DNA of 23,545 nt from Chara braunii (Eukaryota > Streptophyta > Charophyceae > Charales > Characeae): NCBI GenBank assembly GCA_003427395.1, contig BFEA01000324.1, positions 1,580,780 to 1,604,324 of the forward strand, read 5' to 3'. Positions 10,440-19,262 of the stretch are shown here, piece by piece. The notes beneath the pieces were generated by a model. It did not search any database. It saw only the letters and a program-made list of their open reading frames with translations, and had not been told where the DNA came from. Positions within the stretch are counted from its first letter, which is position 1; each line of letters starts with the position of its first letter. Both the position numbers and the translations under genes were made by a program.

Positions 10440-11040
10440 GAGTGAGGACTCTTGAAGAGTGCCGACCATGTTTTTTCATCTATATTATGAGTTCTCACCT
10501 TTCCTCATTTACTTTGTCTTTGCCTTGAGTCAATCAGTCCTGCTTCATTTGCATTCACTTTGCTTGAAGTTATGTTTTCTGATGATCTTGTCACATTTAT
10601 CAAAATTAGTAAATTGCCAGAATTTGATACATGCATAGAACACTAAAATTTTATTAATATTATTTGCATGATCTTTGTTGTTCCGAATCATAATAAAATA
10701 TTCCTAGAACCAGGGACCGGCGAAAACCGCAATTAATGGGTCTCGCTGAAAGCTGGACGCACACAACAGAAAAGAATTTGCTTTATTTAAATATTGCAAA
10801 AGTCATCAAAATCCTGTGTGACAGCCTGTTGGCTTTCTGGTCGCCAAAAGTGGCCTGACTAGAAAAAGTGTCTCCCCCGCTCCCCCTGCCCCCTCTACTC
10901 CCTCACACTGCCGCGAGCTGATGCGCATGACTTTTTTTGTTCAATCAATTACCAATCAAATATTTTTGTTTTTTTTTTGAATTTGTTACTCGTTTTAATG
11001 GTTAAAAAAAAAAAAAAAAATTAAGAACGAACCAGAAAAA
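10440..11040. other. AT-rich intergenic sequence with homopolymer runs
   Basis: No coding or RNA feature is seen. There is a C-rich stretch at 10871-10905 and an A17 run at 11004-11020. Confidence 0.55.
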
Positions 11041-11051
11041 TAAAATAAATT

Positions 11052-11090
11052 TATGGGGTTGTAGAGCTATTTGTGTTCTACAACCCCGTA
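11052..11090. repeat. Short hairpin, 16-bp arms and 7-base loop
   Basis: Bases 11052-11067 pair with 11075-11090 with two mismatches, which would be G-U wobbles in RNA. The core is GGGGTTGTAGA with TCTACAACCCC. It lies in an AT-rich stretch just after the A17 run. It could be the end of a small foldback element or a transcription-related structure; nothing more can be said. Confidence 0.6.
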
Positions 11091-11237
11091 TTTTTGTATT
11101 TTTATTTTTTGCTTATTTTTCGGAAGTCTATGCAGTATAGTACGACCTTAGTACGAACGCCCGTGCAACCGTTTGTATGGCCGTACGGGATTGGATCGAG
11201 CAGTGAGCGCGAAAATTTGCGCGTGGCTTGGACGATC

Positions 11238-11332
11238 GAGCTGACTTTCATGAAATTTTTGATTAGCCCGCGTTCGGAAGATCTCCCTCCCCGAGCTTTC
11301 ATCTTCCCTCCCCCTCGCTACTTCTCTCCCTG
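11238..11332. repeat. 95-bp left gap flank, identical to right flank
   Basis: This segment, from GAGCTGACTTTCATG to the final CTCCCTG, is repeated without any difference at 11768-11862, immediately after the run of Ns. It is best explained as overlapping contig ends that were not merged. Confidence 0.95.
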
Positions 11333-11767
11333 NNNNNNNNNNNNNNNNNNNNNNNNNNNNNNNNNNNNNNNNNNNNNNNNNNNNNNNNNNNNNNNNNNNN
11401 NNNNNNNNNNNNNNNNNNNNNNNNNNNNNNNNNNNNNNNNNNNNNNNNNNNNNNNNNNNNNNNNNNNNNNNNNNNNNNNNNNNNNNNNNNNNNNNNNNNN
11501 NNNNNNNNNNNNNNNNNNNNNNNNNNNNNNNNNNNNNNNNNNNNNNNNNNNNNNNNNNNNNNNNNNNNNNNNNNNNNNNNNNNNNNNNNNNNNNNNNNNN
11601 NNNNNNNNNNNNNNNNNNNNNNNNNNNNNNNNNNNNNNNNNNNNNNNNNNNNNNNNNNNNNNNNNNNNNNNNNNNNNNNNNNNNNNNNNNNNNNNNNNNN
11701 NNNNNNNNNNNNNNNNNNNNNNNNNNNNNNNNNNNNNNNNNNNNNNNNNNNNNNNNNNNNNNNNNNN
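11333..11767. other. Assembly gap (435 Ns)
   Basis: A continuous run of 435 N. The two flanks are the same 95 bp, so the true distance is probably zero or negative. Any reading frame that spans this gap is an artefact. Confidence 0.98.
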
Positions 11768-11862
11768 GAGCTGACTTTCATGAAATTTTTGATTAGCCCG
11801 CGTTCGGAAGATCTCCCTCCCCGAGCTTTCATCTTCCCTCCCCCTCGCTACTTCTCTCCCTG
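11768..11862. repeat. 95-bp right gap flank, identical to left flank
   Basis: Exact copy of 11238-11332 on the same strand. See the left flank and the gap. Confidence 0.95.
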
Positions 11863-12026
11863 CTTTCTGTGCCAACGACCCACCACCTTCTCCGCTATAA
11901 ATTTGTGCAATTCTTTCCTCTCCTTGACTTTGATCTCAGTTGTAATGCTACACGGACTATGCCTGAAGGCTGCAATGCTGAAAAGACTCGGTATGCCCAA
12001 GGATCGGGTGGAGTGACAGCGTGGGG
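11820..12026 (+). promoter_or_regulatory. Possible TATA promoter and first exon
   Basis: A pyrimidine-rich stretch (CTTCCCTCCCCCTCGC and similar) is followed by CTATAAAT at 11895-11902, a good TATA box, then TTCTTTCCTCTCC where transcription might start. An ATG at 11959 opens a frame of 67 bases that runs into GGTGAGT at 12026, a good splice donor. The nearest strong acceptor I noticed is the TTTTCCTCTCTACAG ending at 13082. No protein family can be recognised from such a short exon, and all of these signals can arise by chance. Confidence 0.2.
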
Positions 12027-12414
12027 TGAGTCTAGCGGTAGTTTTGGTCGATCCTAGGTGGAGGAACAGGGCGGTGATTGGTTGATGTGAGGGGGTACGG
12101 CCAAACGTAGAGCCTCAGTGGATGATCTGGTGCACGCCTAGTATTTGATGATTGCTGGATCTCGCACGAGTGGCGACGGTTGTTGTTTATGATGGTTTAA
12201 GTTCCGGGAGACTCTTTGCTTTTCTCCATCACTGGTTGTCCACATCCCAAGTGCATGCTTGATGGTTTAGTCATGTGCATGGCCTTGGCTGTGAGTGTCA
12301 CAATACTATGTGTGGAACCGTGCTGCGACGCGCACATCGGTTGTGTTTGATATAGTTGTGAAGGATTATGTAGCATGCTCTCATTACACTCTTCCTCTTG
12401 CATGAGTCAATGAC

Positions 12415-12415
<1 letters not shown>

Positions 12416-12459
<44 letters not shown>

Positions 12460-12502
12460 CAGACAGACAGACAGACAGACAAACAAACAGACAAACAGAT
12501 AG

Positions 12503-12549
<47 letters not shown>

Positions 12550-12568
12550 GATAGAGATAGATAGATAA

Positions 12569-12643
<75 letters not shown>
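12416..12643. repeat. Compound microsatellite (GT)n(GACA)n(GATA)n(GA)n
   Basis: Four tracts follow one another with no unique sequence between them. They are (GT)n at 12416-12458, (GACA)n at 12458-12480 passing through AAAC-containing variants to about 12499, (GATA)n with a few GAGATA and AAATA interruptions to about 12606, and (GA)n to 12643. Neighbouring tracts differ by one substitution in the repeat unit, which suggests stepwise growth from one another. The Ile-Tyr-Leu-Ser and Cys-Val runs in translated frames come from this tract and are not protein. Confidence 0.97.
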
Positions 12644-12645
<2 letters not shown>

Positions 12646-12659
12646 CTCAATGGATGGTG

Positions 12660-13545
12660 ATGATGGATGTATATTAGAACTTAGGATGCTTCAACTTTGT
12701 CTGCTGGTCGTCGTGCTCTGAGCCACATTTTTGACCTTCTTCTTTTGGCCAATCTGTGTTGTGTCCGTTTGTATGGGTTTTTAACCCAGGTAATGAGCCT
12801 GCTCTCAGGGTGCATGGAGTCTGTGTTGTCCACCTTGAGCATCAATATGGGCAACACCCTGTGTTCAACACTCGTGTCCACCCACCATAGCAGTCTCCCA
12901 CCATTTCCCGTTTTAGACGACGACTCAGTATACTGCTTCCTGGACGTGAGAAGATCGCAATTACGCACCGACTGAGTCCACTTCTATAACCTGATAACCT
13001 GACGAAGGCGTGCCATTTTGTTGGAGAGGGTTTGTCCTGATTGATTGATTTGATTCTCAACAATTAATTTTCCTCTCTACAGACTTTACAGTCCTCCCGT
13101 GGCCTGCTACGCACTCCACGAACCCACAATTTAATTGTCGGTGCTGTAAAATCGGTAACTCATGTTCATGGCAACGTATGTTGTTGGGCTATCAAGGTTT
13201 GGTTTGCTCCCTGGGCATACTTGCTCGGCAGGCCCCCGTCTATTGAACTTCCAAATCCTGGTGTCCCACGCCCTCCGCTGTCCGGTAGCGAGGATACTAA
13301 CTGAACGGATCGATAATCGAGGTAGTGTGATAGTATTCAATTTGGACCAACCTTGTAATTTGGACTGAGCACGCTGTTCCCCTTTCTCTCGCTTGAGCCC
13401 TTCCAACAGCCGGGGCAGTTTTGAAATACAGATACTTTTTCGATTTCTTTCTCAGTTATTCTCTCTCCCACGCTAGTTATGGAAACATCCTCGGGACTGA
13501 AGCAGGGTTGCTGGTTAGGGTAAGTAGGCTAGAAGGATGAGGCTG
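12660..13545. other. Intergenic sequence, no gene recognised
   Basis: Frames of 60-95 codons overlap on both strands (for example 12697-12975 forward and 12681-12968 reverse) without motifs, and none is favoured over another. A pyrimidine-rich splice-acceptor-like site ends at 13082. Nothing else is supported. Confidence 0.45.
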
Positions 13546-13549
13546 GGGC

Positions 13550-14290
13550 GATACAGGCTGGTGCTGGAGCCTCTGCTCTGTAACCCAGGGGGAGCTTGAG
13601 GCCTGTGAAGTTATGCCGAGGGTGGAAGGCATAACCTGATCGTCCGATGTAGTTGGCGCCGGGGTTTTGACCCTGTAACCTGCGAGGGGCTTGCAGCTAA
13701 GGGAATTGTCGAGGGAGGAAGGCACTTCCTGTCCGTCAGAGCTAGGTTGGTCGGTACTGGGGAGGGTTCTGGTGCTTTGTTACCCTAGCAGAAGGGAGTA
13801 TGAGATCAAGTGAGTTCTGGTACAAGGACTGAAAGCCTGGACCGACGCCCCATCTGTTGCAAAGGGGAATTTACGATAGTAGGTAGATTAAGTCTTGCCC
13901 CCCCCCCCTCTTATATTTTCCTAAAGTTTTTCGAACGTCCCAAAAAGAGTTGGGTGTTTAGTGGTCCTGGGAATGTTTTTTAGGACTCTAGGATTCCTAC
14001 TAACTCGTCTTAGGTGGTTTCAATGCTGTTATACTCAGTGATCTGCGGTTGTTCGATGCCAGAACGACGTTGACCGGTGCTGGGGTGTTGCCCTATAACC
14101 TGCGATGCAGGAGCGTGAGGTCTGGTAGAGAGATATGGGGATGTCTTGGGGTGGGCGTTCCACGGGACAACCAAGGGTTGCTGCCGGGACGACGCTGGTC
14201 GGAGCTGGGGTGAGTCGCGTTGCCCTGTAACCCAGCAGAAAGTGGGGGTGTGAGACCTAGAAGAGATCGACAGGGAGTACGATAGTTTTG
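13550..14290. repeat. Degenerate G-rich repeat array, about 95-130 bp units
   Basis: A recurring block has the form GGTCGGTGCTGGGG, then GTTGCCCTGTAACCCAGC, then a G-rich stretch ending near GTGAGGTCTGG. The GTAACC landmark (or a close variant) occurs at 13580, 13675, 13779, 14095 and 14227. The first two units also share GAGGG(T/A)GGAAGGC and CCTG(A/T)(T/C)CGTC. The units are diverged and have indels. A C11 run lies at 13898-13908 between units 3 and 4. It may be an old minisatellite or the repeated 5' region of a transposon. Confidence 0.6.
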
Positions 14291-15450
14291 GAGAACGTTG
14301 GAAGGGTTGGTGTGGGATTTCGAGGGTTTGGGAACAATTGTAGGACCTCTGTAGCCTATTCTCATGCTTTTTGAGCGACGGTAAGAGTTCTTAGGTACTT
14401 CCAAAAGAAAATAAGGAGTGTGGGAGAAGATGGTGGGTTATCACGCGTTCTACCAGTGAGGGGGCTAGCTGGCAGGATGGGAGTATGGCATACCGGCAGC
14501 AGAGATGGTGGCTCTGCTGCAGTGAGTCTTGCCGGAGGGGGTTAAAGTGGGTTGATGGGGGGTTTTCTGAGTCGTTCCTGAATTCTGCTTAATCATGATG
14601 TTGTCATAGATATGTCTGAAGTACCTCCAATTCTTCGAGCCAAAGCCGGGTAATGGCCCTGGTATCTCAATATCTCAAATTTTCATCCTTAGGCCAATTA
14701 GATTTGTCTAGTAGTTGGCATGTGGATGCTTATCGATAGTGAGGGGTGCTGATAAAAAGACGGAACGCCACTGCCGGTGCGCTAATCCCTCGGCAGGCTC
14801 GAGGGAGGTGGGGCGCGATCCCCGATGCCTGGGGGCGCTACTGAGAGTTGACTTGTAGAGGCTATGGTGTTTTTTGGGGTCAGCTCCACGTGGACGGAGG
14901 AGAGTGGAAGAGGGAAGGAAGGTGAGAAGGGCGCTTCCGCAAAGACGGAGTGGAGGTCAGGCGGAGAGTAGGAGGGGTCAGTGGGCGGAAGGGATTCCTA
15001 CACAGTATGCGAGACCCGCCGTTAAGCTGAAACAGCAGAAGAAACGGCGGATGGACCCTCGCGAACGAAAGGGGGCGGGCGGCGGCCAAGATGCATGGGA
15101 GGTGCGACAACGACGCAAGAGCTACGTAGCAACGACGATACGACAACAAAAGCCAGAGATTGCGACCGTGGGGAGCATCGCAGTAAACCAAGTCAACACA
15201 GCAGCTCGTGTCAAGCCCGGGTTCTCTTGGGGCCCCGAGGGCGGAGGCTCTTTGCCCCCCCCCCCGTGGAGGACCTCGGGTGGTGCACGCCGGTAACACG
15301 ACGAAGAAAGGTAAGCAGTACACTTGACTGGTCCAAGCAGGACCGTCTCTCCCCATTGAATAAATGATAAGTAATATGTAACACCAAAACAGGTTTACCC
15401 GGCTATAATTGAAATGTCAGACGAAGCAGATTAAAAGGTAGACGGGTTGA
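14290..15450. other. GC-rich sequence of unknown role
   Basis: This stretch has open frames on both strands at once (140 codons at 14874-15296 forward, 158 codons at 14880-15356 reverse), a result of high GC content rather than two genes. The forward product is rich in Arg, Gly and Gln, somewhat like the start of the LINE ORF1 downstream, so the region may be the 5' part of that element. A C11 run lies at 15255-15265. A small hairpin with 9-bp arms (GCAGCAGAG with CTCTGCTGC) is at 14496-14520. No motif supports a function. Confidence 0.35.
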
Positions 15451-17302
15451 AAGAACGAAAGAACAAAACAGGGCACATACAACAGGGGATTAGAGAAAGG
15501 TGAAGGGTGGACGATTAAGGCGAGCAACAGGAGGGACGGGCGGCGAAACAGTTGGNGGACAGTAGAGAGCCNNGANANGGAGACAAAGGGNGATCAACAN
15601 CGGGGAAGGGCGAAAGTCGNCAAAACTGTCGTGGGACAGAGGAGTGCCAGAAACAGGGACGACGGGAGTGATGGCCAGGGGTCCGGAGAGAGAAAAACGA
15701 CCCCTCAAAAACCAAAGGGCCCACAGGAAAGTGAAATCAACCATGATGTTCAGAGGGGCCTTGCGGCACTATGCCAACGAATGACTGGCTTGGAGAGGGA
15801 AACCGAGGCAAGGGAGCGAGGGGGCTCAAAGGCAAGGGAGCGAGGAGGAGGTCCGACGCGACCTCCCCCCAGCCCAACTATTGCGAGAAACCAAGGAGAC
15901 ACTCGATTCACGCCCCGGGCCTCCCCCTCCTTCCTGGGCAGAGAGACTGCGCCGCCCCAACGCTGGTCAAACAATCGTGGTGANGAGACGATCGGAGGGC
16001 AACGAGGATCGCGAGTGGAAAATTCCACTCGACAACGTGTCATCCGCTNGTGCTTTCTTTCTATCCCAACTGTTGNCCCCGTCGGAACCAAGGGTGGTGA
16101 ATCATGGNGGNCGAGCACTAATGATGAAAGCCCTCCNGATGGCCAAAGTACAAAACAGGAACGAACTGTACACCCGGCACGCCAGCAACTGGGTGTTTCA
16201 CGNCGNCGCCGCCTTTAAATNAACCAATGACAANATNGCATGGCTCAGGAAACGATTGGCCTCCTTGCGAGGGAACGTGGAGGAAGCACAAGACCTGTTT
16301 CTGCTCCAACCGTTATCCACGACGACCATTACGGTCGTCTACCGACACGAAACAGACAAACGACAAATGGACGGATGGCGTCCGATAAGATGTGACAGAT
16401 CCGAGGTGCGTATCTACCCTTGGTCCCCCCCCCGACAACAAAAACCGGAAGAAAGAAGACTGCAGATGATGACAGATCACTTCTGGGTGGAATTTCGTCA
16501 CGTCCCTGTCGAAATCCAGGTCGCCTTGATCCAGGACTTTGGGGAGAAGTACGATATAATCGATTTTATTGATCCCCTCCCCCCCCACGTGGCAAGACGG
16601 CACGATTACCTAATGCTCGCAATCGACCTGCCGGAAAACCAGCCTTTCCTGATTGATGATATAATCCCCTTCTACGTGGGAAACAAGGAATTCAAGGTGC
16701 ACACGGCCCATAAACTCAGGCCTTGGTGCTTTAAATGCCACGCNTANNGACACCTGTATACTGAGCCTGCTTGTCCGCACCACCCGATCAATCAAAGCAG
16801 AGCAACTGGGAGGCTTTCCCAGGATCCCTTCCGCAGTACACATTGGCTCACCGTGGACCCTGGACATGAGGGGTGGGTCTTTATTGATAAAAAAAATGAG
16901 GCGGGCAAGATTATTGGTTGGACCTGGGACAAACAAGGGGACCCGAACCCCCTAACCAAACCACCAGCATCATGGGTTCCCCCCAAAACGATTGAATCCC
17001 ACCTGCAACTTATTACCCCCACCGCTCCAGGCAAGGGACCTCTCTCCCCCCCCCCCCTCCGTCACCGCTCGCCAAGCAACCGTCCTTAGAGATCCAACAG
17101 ACAGATCCCACCATGTCCTGACAAATGGCGTCGGCCCGGATCCGAGGAACTACATTGGCGACCAGTCAGACGCTGGCCAGGCCGGCCTATGGTGGCACGT
17201 TGGTGGCACGCCAACTACAAACAAGACCAAGGGCCTGCCTCTCGGACATCAGCCCTCACAACAGCCGACCAACGATGGAAACAGAAAACAGGTTCTCAGC
17301 AC
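15451..17302 (+). pseudogene. LINE ORF1 (gag-like) with CCHC zinc knuckle, broken
   Basis: ORF1 proteins of LINEs bind the element RNA and form the ribonucleoprotein. The N-terminal part is a basic, Gly/Arg-rich tract in one frame from 15451, with no ATG before 15781. Near 15980 the frame shifts to one open up to 17089. Counting from 15881, residues from about 201 (FWVEFRHVP) to 282 resemble the DUF4283 region of plant LINE ORF1. A knuckle CX2CX4HX6C follows at residues 283-298 (WCFKC, bases 16727-16774). Two codons in it contain N; one is TAN, which could be Tyr or a stop. After a C12 run at 17046-17057 the meaningful frame shifts again (PSVTARQAT and on). That segment is cut by the adapter at 17303. 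The stop at 17087-17089 is thus a frameshift product and not the natural end. Confidence 0.8.
17074..17302 (+). repeat. 229-bp ORF1 segment, copy A
   Basis: Begins AAGCAACCGT and ends GGTTCTCAGCAC, directly against the adapter. It aligns with 17341-17569 with roughly ten substitutions and two single-base indels, about 95% identity. See copy B. Confidence 0.93.
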
Positions 17303-17340
17303 CTGTCTCTTATACACATCTAGATGTGTATAAGAGACAG
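17303..17340. other. Tn5/Nextera mate-pair junction adapter (artefact)
   Basis: The 38 bases are the 19-bp Tn5 mosaic end CTGTCTCTTATACACATCT joined to its reverse complement, a perfect palindrome. This is exactly the circularisation junction of Nextera mate-pair libraries. It translates to VSYTHLDVYKRQ, a peptide typical of unremoved adapter. It is not genomic DNA of this organism. Confidence 0.98.
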
Positions 17341-17569
17341 AAGCAGCCGTCTTCAGAGATCCAACAGACAGATCCCACCACTGTCCTGACAAATGGCGTC
17401 GGCCCGGATCCGAGGAACTACATTGGCGACCAGTCAGACGCTGGCCAGGCCGGCCTATGGCGGCATGTTGGTGGCACGCCAACTACAAACAAGACCAAGG
17501 GCCTGCCTCTCGGACATCATCCCTCACAACAATCGACCAACGATGGAAACACAAACAGGTTCTCGGCAC
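17341..17569 (+). repeat. 229-bp ORF1 segment, copy B
   Basis: Begins AAGCAGCCGT right after the adapter and ends GGTTCTCGGCAC. It repeats copy A. One extra C in CCCACCACTG relative to copy A puts its reading in a different frame. With 5% divergence the two copies most likely come from two different LINE insertions or alleles brought together in one chimeric read. Confidence 0.93.
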
Positions 17570-18715
17570 TGACTGATGCTGAGGGGGGTGGCGGGCAAGG
17601 GCAACAAGAACAAAAGGGGCAGGCGAACGAACATTCATAGACGAAGGCAAGCCTGGCAATGGCAGGAGGACAAAACACGAAAGGGGATGGGGATGAGGCA
17701 CAACAGACGAGCCTGGAAAAGGCACGAAAACAGAAAACGAAAGGGAACGAGGTAGTGCAGCTAGAAGCGCTGGCGGCCGGCGGGGGTCCAACGGACCCGT
17801 ATGGAGGGACCTTTGGGCCCCTTCTAGAGGGNGAGGAAAATCCGATCGCCCTCCNCGACAGCGGGAACACAGGCTACACGATCCCCCATATCTCGGAGTG
17901 GATCATGAAGGGGCTGAGGCAGAGATATACAGATGCACCACCGGACTTCTGGGGAGGGGCTCAGACCCAGCTAATTAAAACAATGGAAGACAGCCAACTA
18001 GTGATAACCACTTTGGCACAGGGACCCGCTCCTCACAGCACATGGGCAGACTTCCTCCAGCGCCTTCATAGGGTTTCAGCGGCACATTTCCACCCCCCCC
18101 TGCTCGCTGCAGTGACCATAGAACGTATCGAGAAGGTCCCCCTCCAGAATGGGAGCGTAAACGGAGTGGAGGGCACGGCCTCACAAGAAGAGGCGCAATC
18201 TGACATTGGGACACAGTTTGGAACTGACCCATTTCTACAGGCCTTCGGGCCCCAACCAATGGACATAGAGGAACCCCCGTCCCCTCTCCCCCCCCCCCCC
18301 GACGTGGAGTCAATGGAGGTGGATAGCCAGGCGGTGGCTAGCCAGGAGGAAACAACACCCCCCCCGGCAGAAATGGGGGTCGAGCAAAAGCAACAAGCAA
18401 TAGCTGACTGGCTCCTGGATGGTTTCAAAGCTCAACATGGGAGTGCCTCCCACGAATTTTGGGATCAAACGTACATTGAGCTCTTTGATATGCTTGACCA
18501 CAGCCCGACTGTACGAGCAGCCCTTGAGCACGGCCCCCCGAAGCACAGCTCCTGGCCATAACTGTTCCAGCGCATTAGGCAGATTGCGTGGGTCCACTTC
18601 CGACCACCAGGACAACCCCCGGGGGCAGAGGACGGGGATAACAGAGCCCCCCCCCCCATCACAACCTCCTCCGGTAAACAAGACAGCAGAGGAGGAGGGG
18701 CCGCCAACAGAATAG
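17341..18715 (+). pseudogene. LINE ORF1 distal part with two copies of a 70-aa domain
   Basis: After copy B the frame ends at TAG 17638-17640, but the same frame continues at once and is open again from ATG 17659 to TAA 18559. The product is Pro/Glu/Gln-rich with two globular segments. Segment 1 is at 17890-18099 (ISEWIMKGLRQRY to AAHFHPP) and segment 2 at 18400-18609 (IADWLLDGFKAQH to VHFRPP). They have the same length, 70 codons, and align without gaps with about 21 identities, including W4, G8, F20-W21, S35, V38, L42, G45-P46, H49-S50, W52, Q57-R58, H66-F67 and P69-P70. The TAA at 18559 replaces an aligned Asp codon in segment 2, so it is a secondary mutation. A C11 run at 18647-18657 then shifts the frame, and a Pro/Glu linker ends at TAG 18713-18715. 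I recognise no family for the repeated domain. Confidence 0.7.
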
Positions 18716-19210
18716 AGGACCGAAAAACTCAGGAATCTAATTGTGTCGGGTCGTTACGAGGCTACTCTCTCTAAAGATGGGGGGGTGTTAGCAATCCCCC
18801 TGCGTTATGCAGGGGATCGAATGGAGATCGGTCTCACGCCCACAGCGGGTGGTTTCACGTTGCCTGGCTGGAGGTTCTTCAACCAATGGTCCCTGCCCAG
18901 CCTCAGAGAACATATTTTTTTGGAAAAGCGAAATCCTTTGTCAGCAGGAATTACCCCGTAGGGGCCAAAGCAATGCTATCCCACTTTGAGGGGATCCAGA
19001 GGATAGCATCAACAGATCTCTTTATTCTGTTTGCAGAGGATAAAAGCTCGGACCTACAGTGGTTCACTCACATCGCCCTCATGGACCTACGTACCCAACA
19101 CATAACAACCAGTTCCTTCTGGCCTGCCGAGGACATACAGACGTGCCTTACGAAAATACTCAGATATGGGCTGCTGTGCACAGTAGATTGGTCCTCCAAA
19201 AAATGTAAAA
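18716..19210 (+). pseudogene. LINE unrecognised module between ORF1 and ORF2, frameshifted
   Basis: The frame of the preceding linker continues after TAG 18713 (RTEKLRNLIVSGRYEATLS) to about 18915. There a T7 run (18915-18921) shifts it into the frame that reads FFGKAKSFVSRNYPVGAKAM and on to about 19190. Together they form some 150 codons of globular-looking sequence ending near AEDIQTCLTKILRYGLL. It is followed by an A-rich spacer (19198-19250) and then the ORF2 start. I cannot assign a domain. It may be the C-terminal part of ORF1 or a separate small ORF of this LINE family. Confidence 0.5.
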
Positions 19211-19262
19211 GAATTATAAAAAAAAAACAAAAAAAAAACACACAACACAGACACGATAATCA

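Noticed and set aside
11073-11875. Large open frames spanning the N run
   Set aside because: They consist mostly of unknown bases; the real sequence on each side is a duplicated 95-bp contig end.
12298-12650. Minus-strand frames rich in Ile-Tyr-Leu-Ser and Ser-Leu
   Set aside because: Pure microsatellite translation.
14880-15356. Minus-strand 158-codon open frame
   Set aside because: It overlaps a forward frame of similar length in GC-rich sequence where stops are rare; composition and lack of motifs favour chance.
17125-17340. Open frame of 171 codons crossing the adapter
   Set aside because: Its left part is in the wrong frame for copy A, and it is joined to copy B only through the synthetic adapter.
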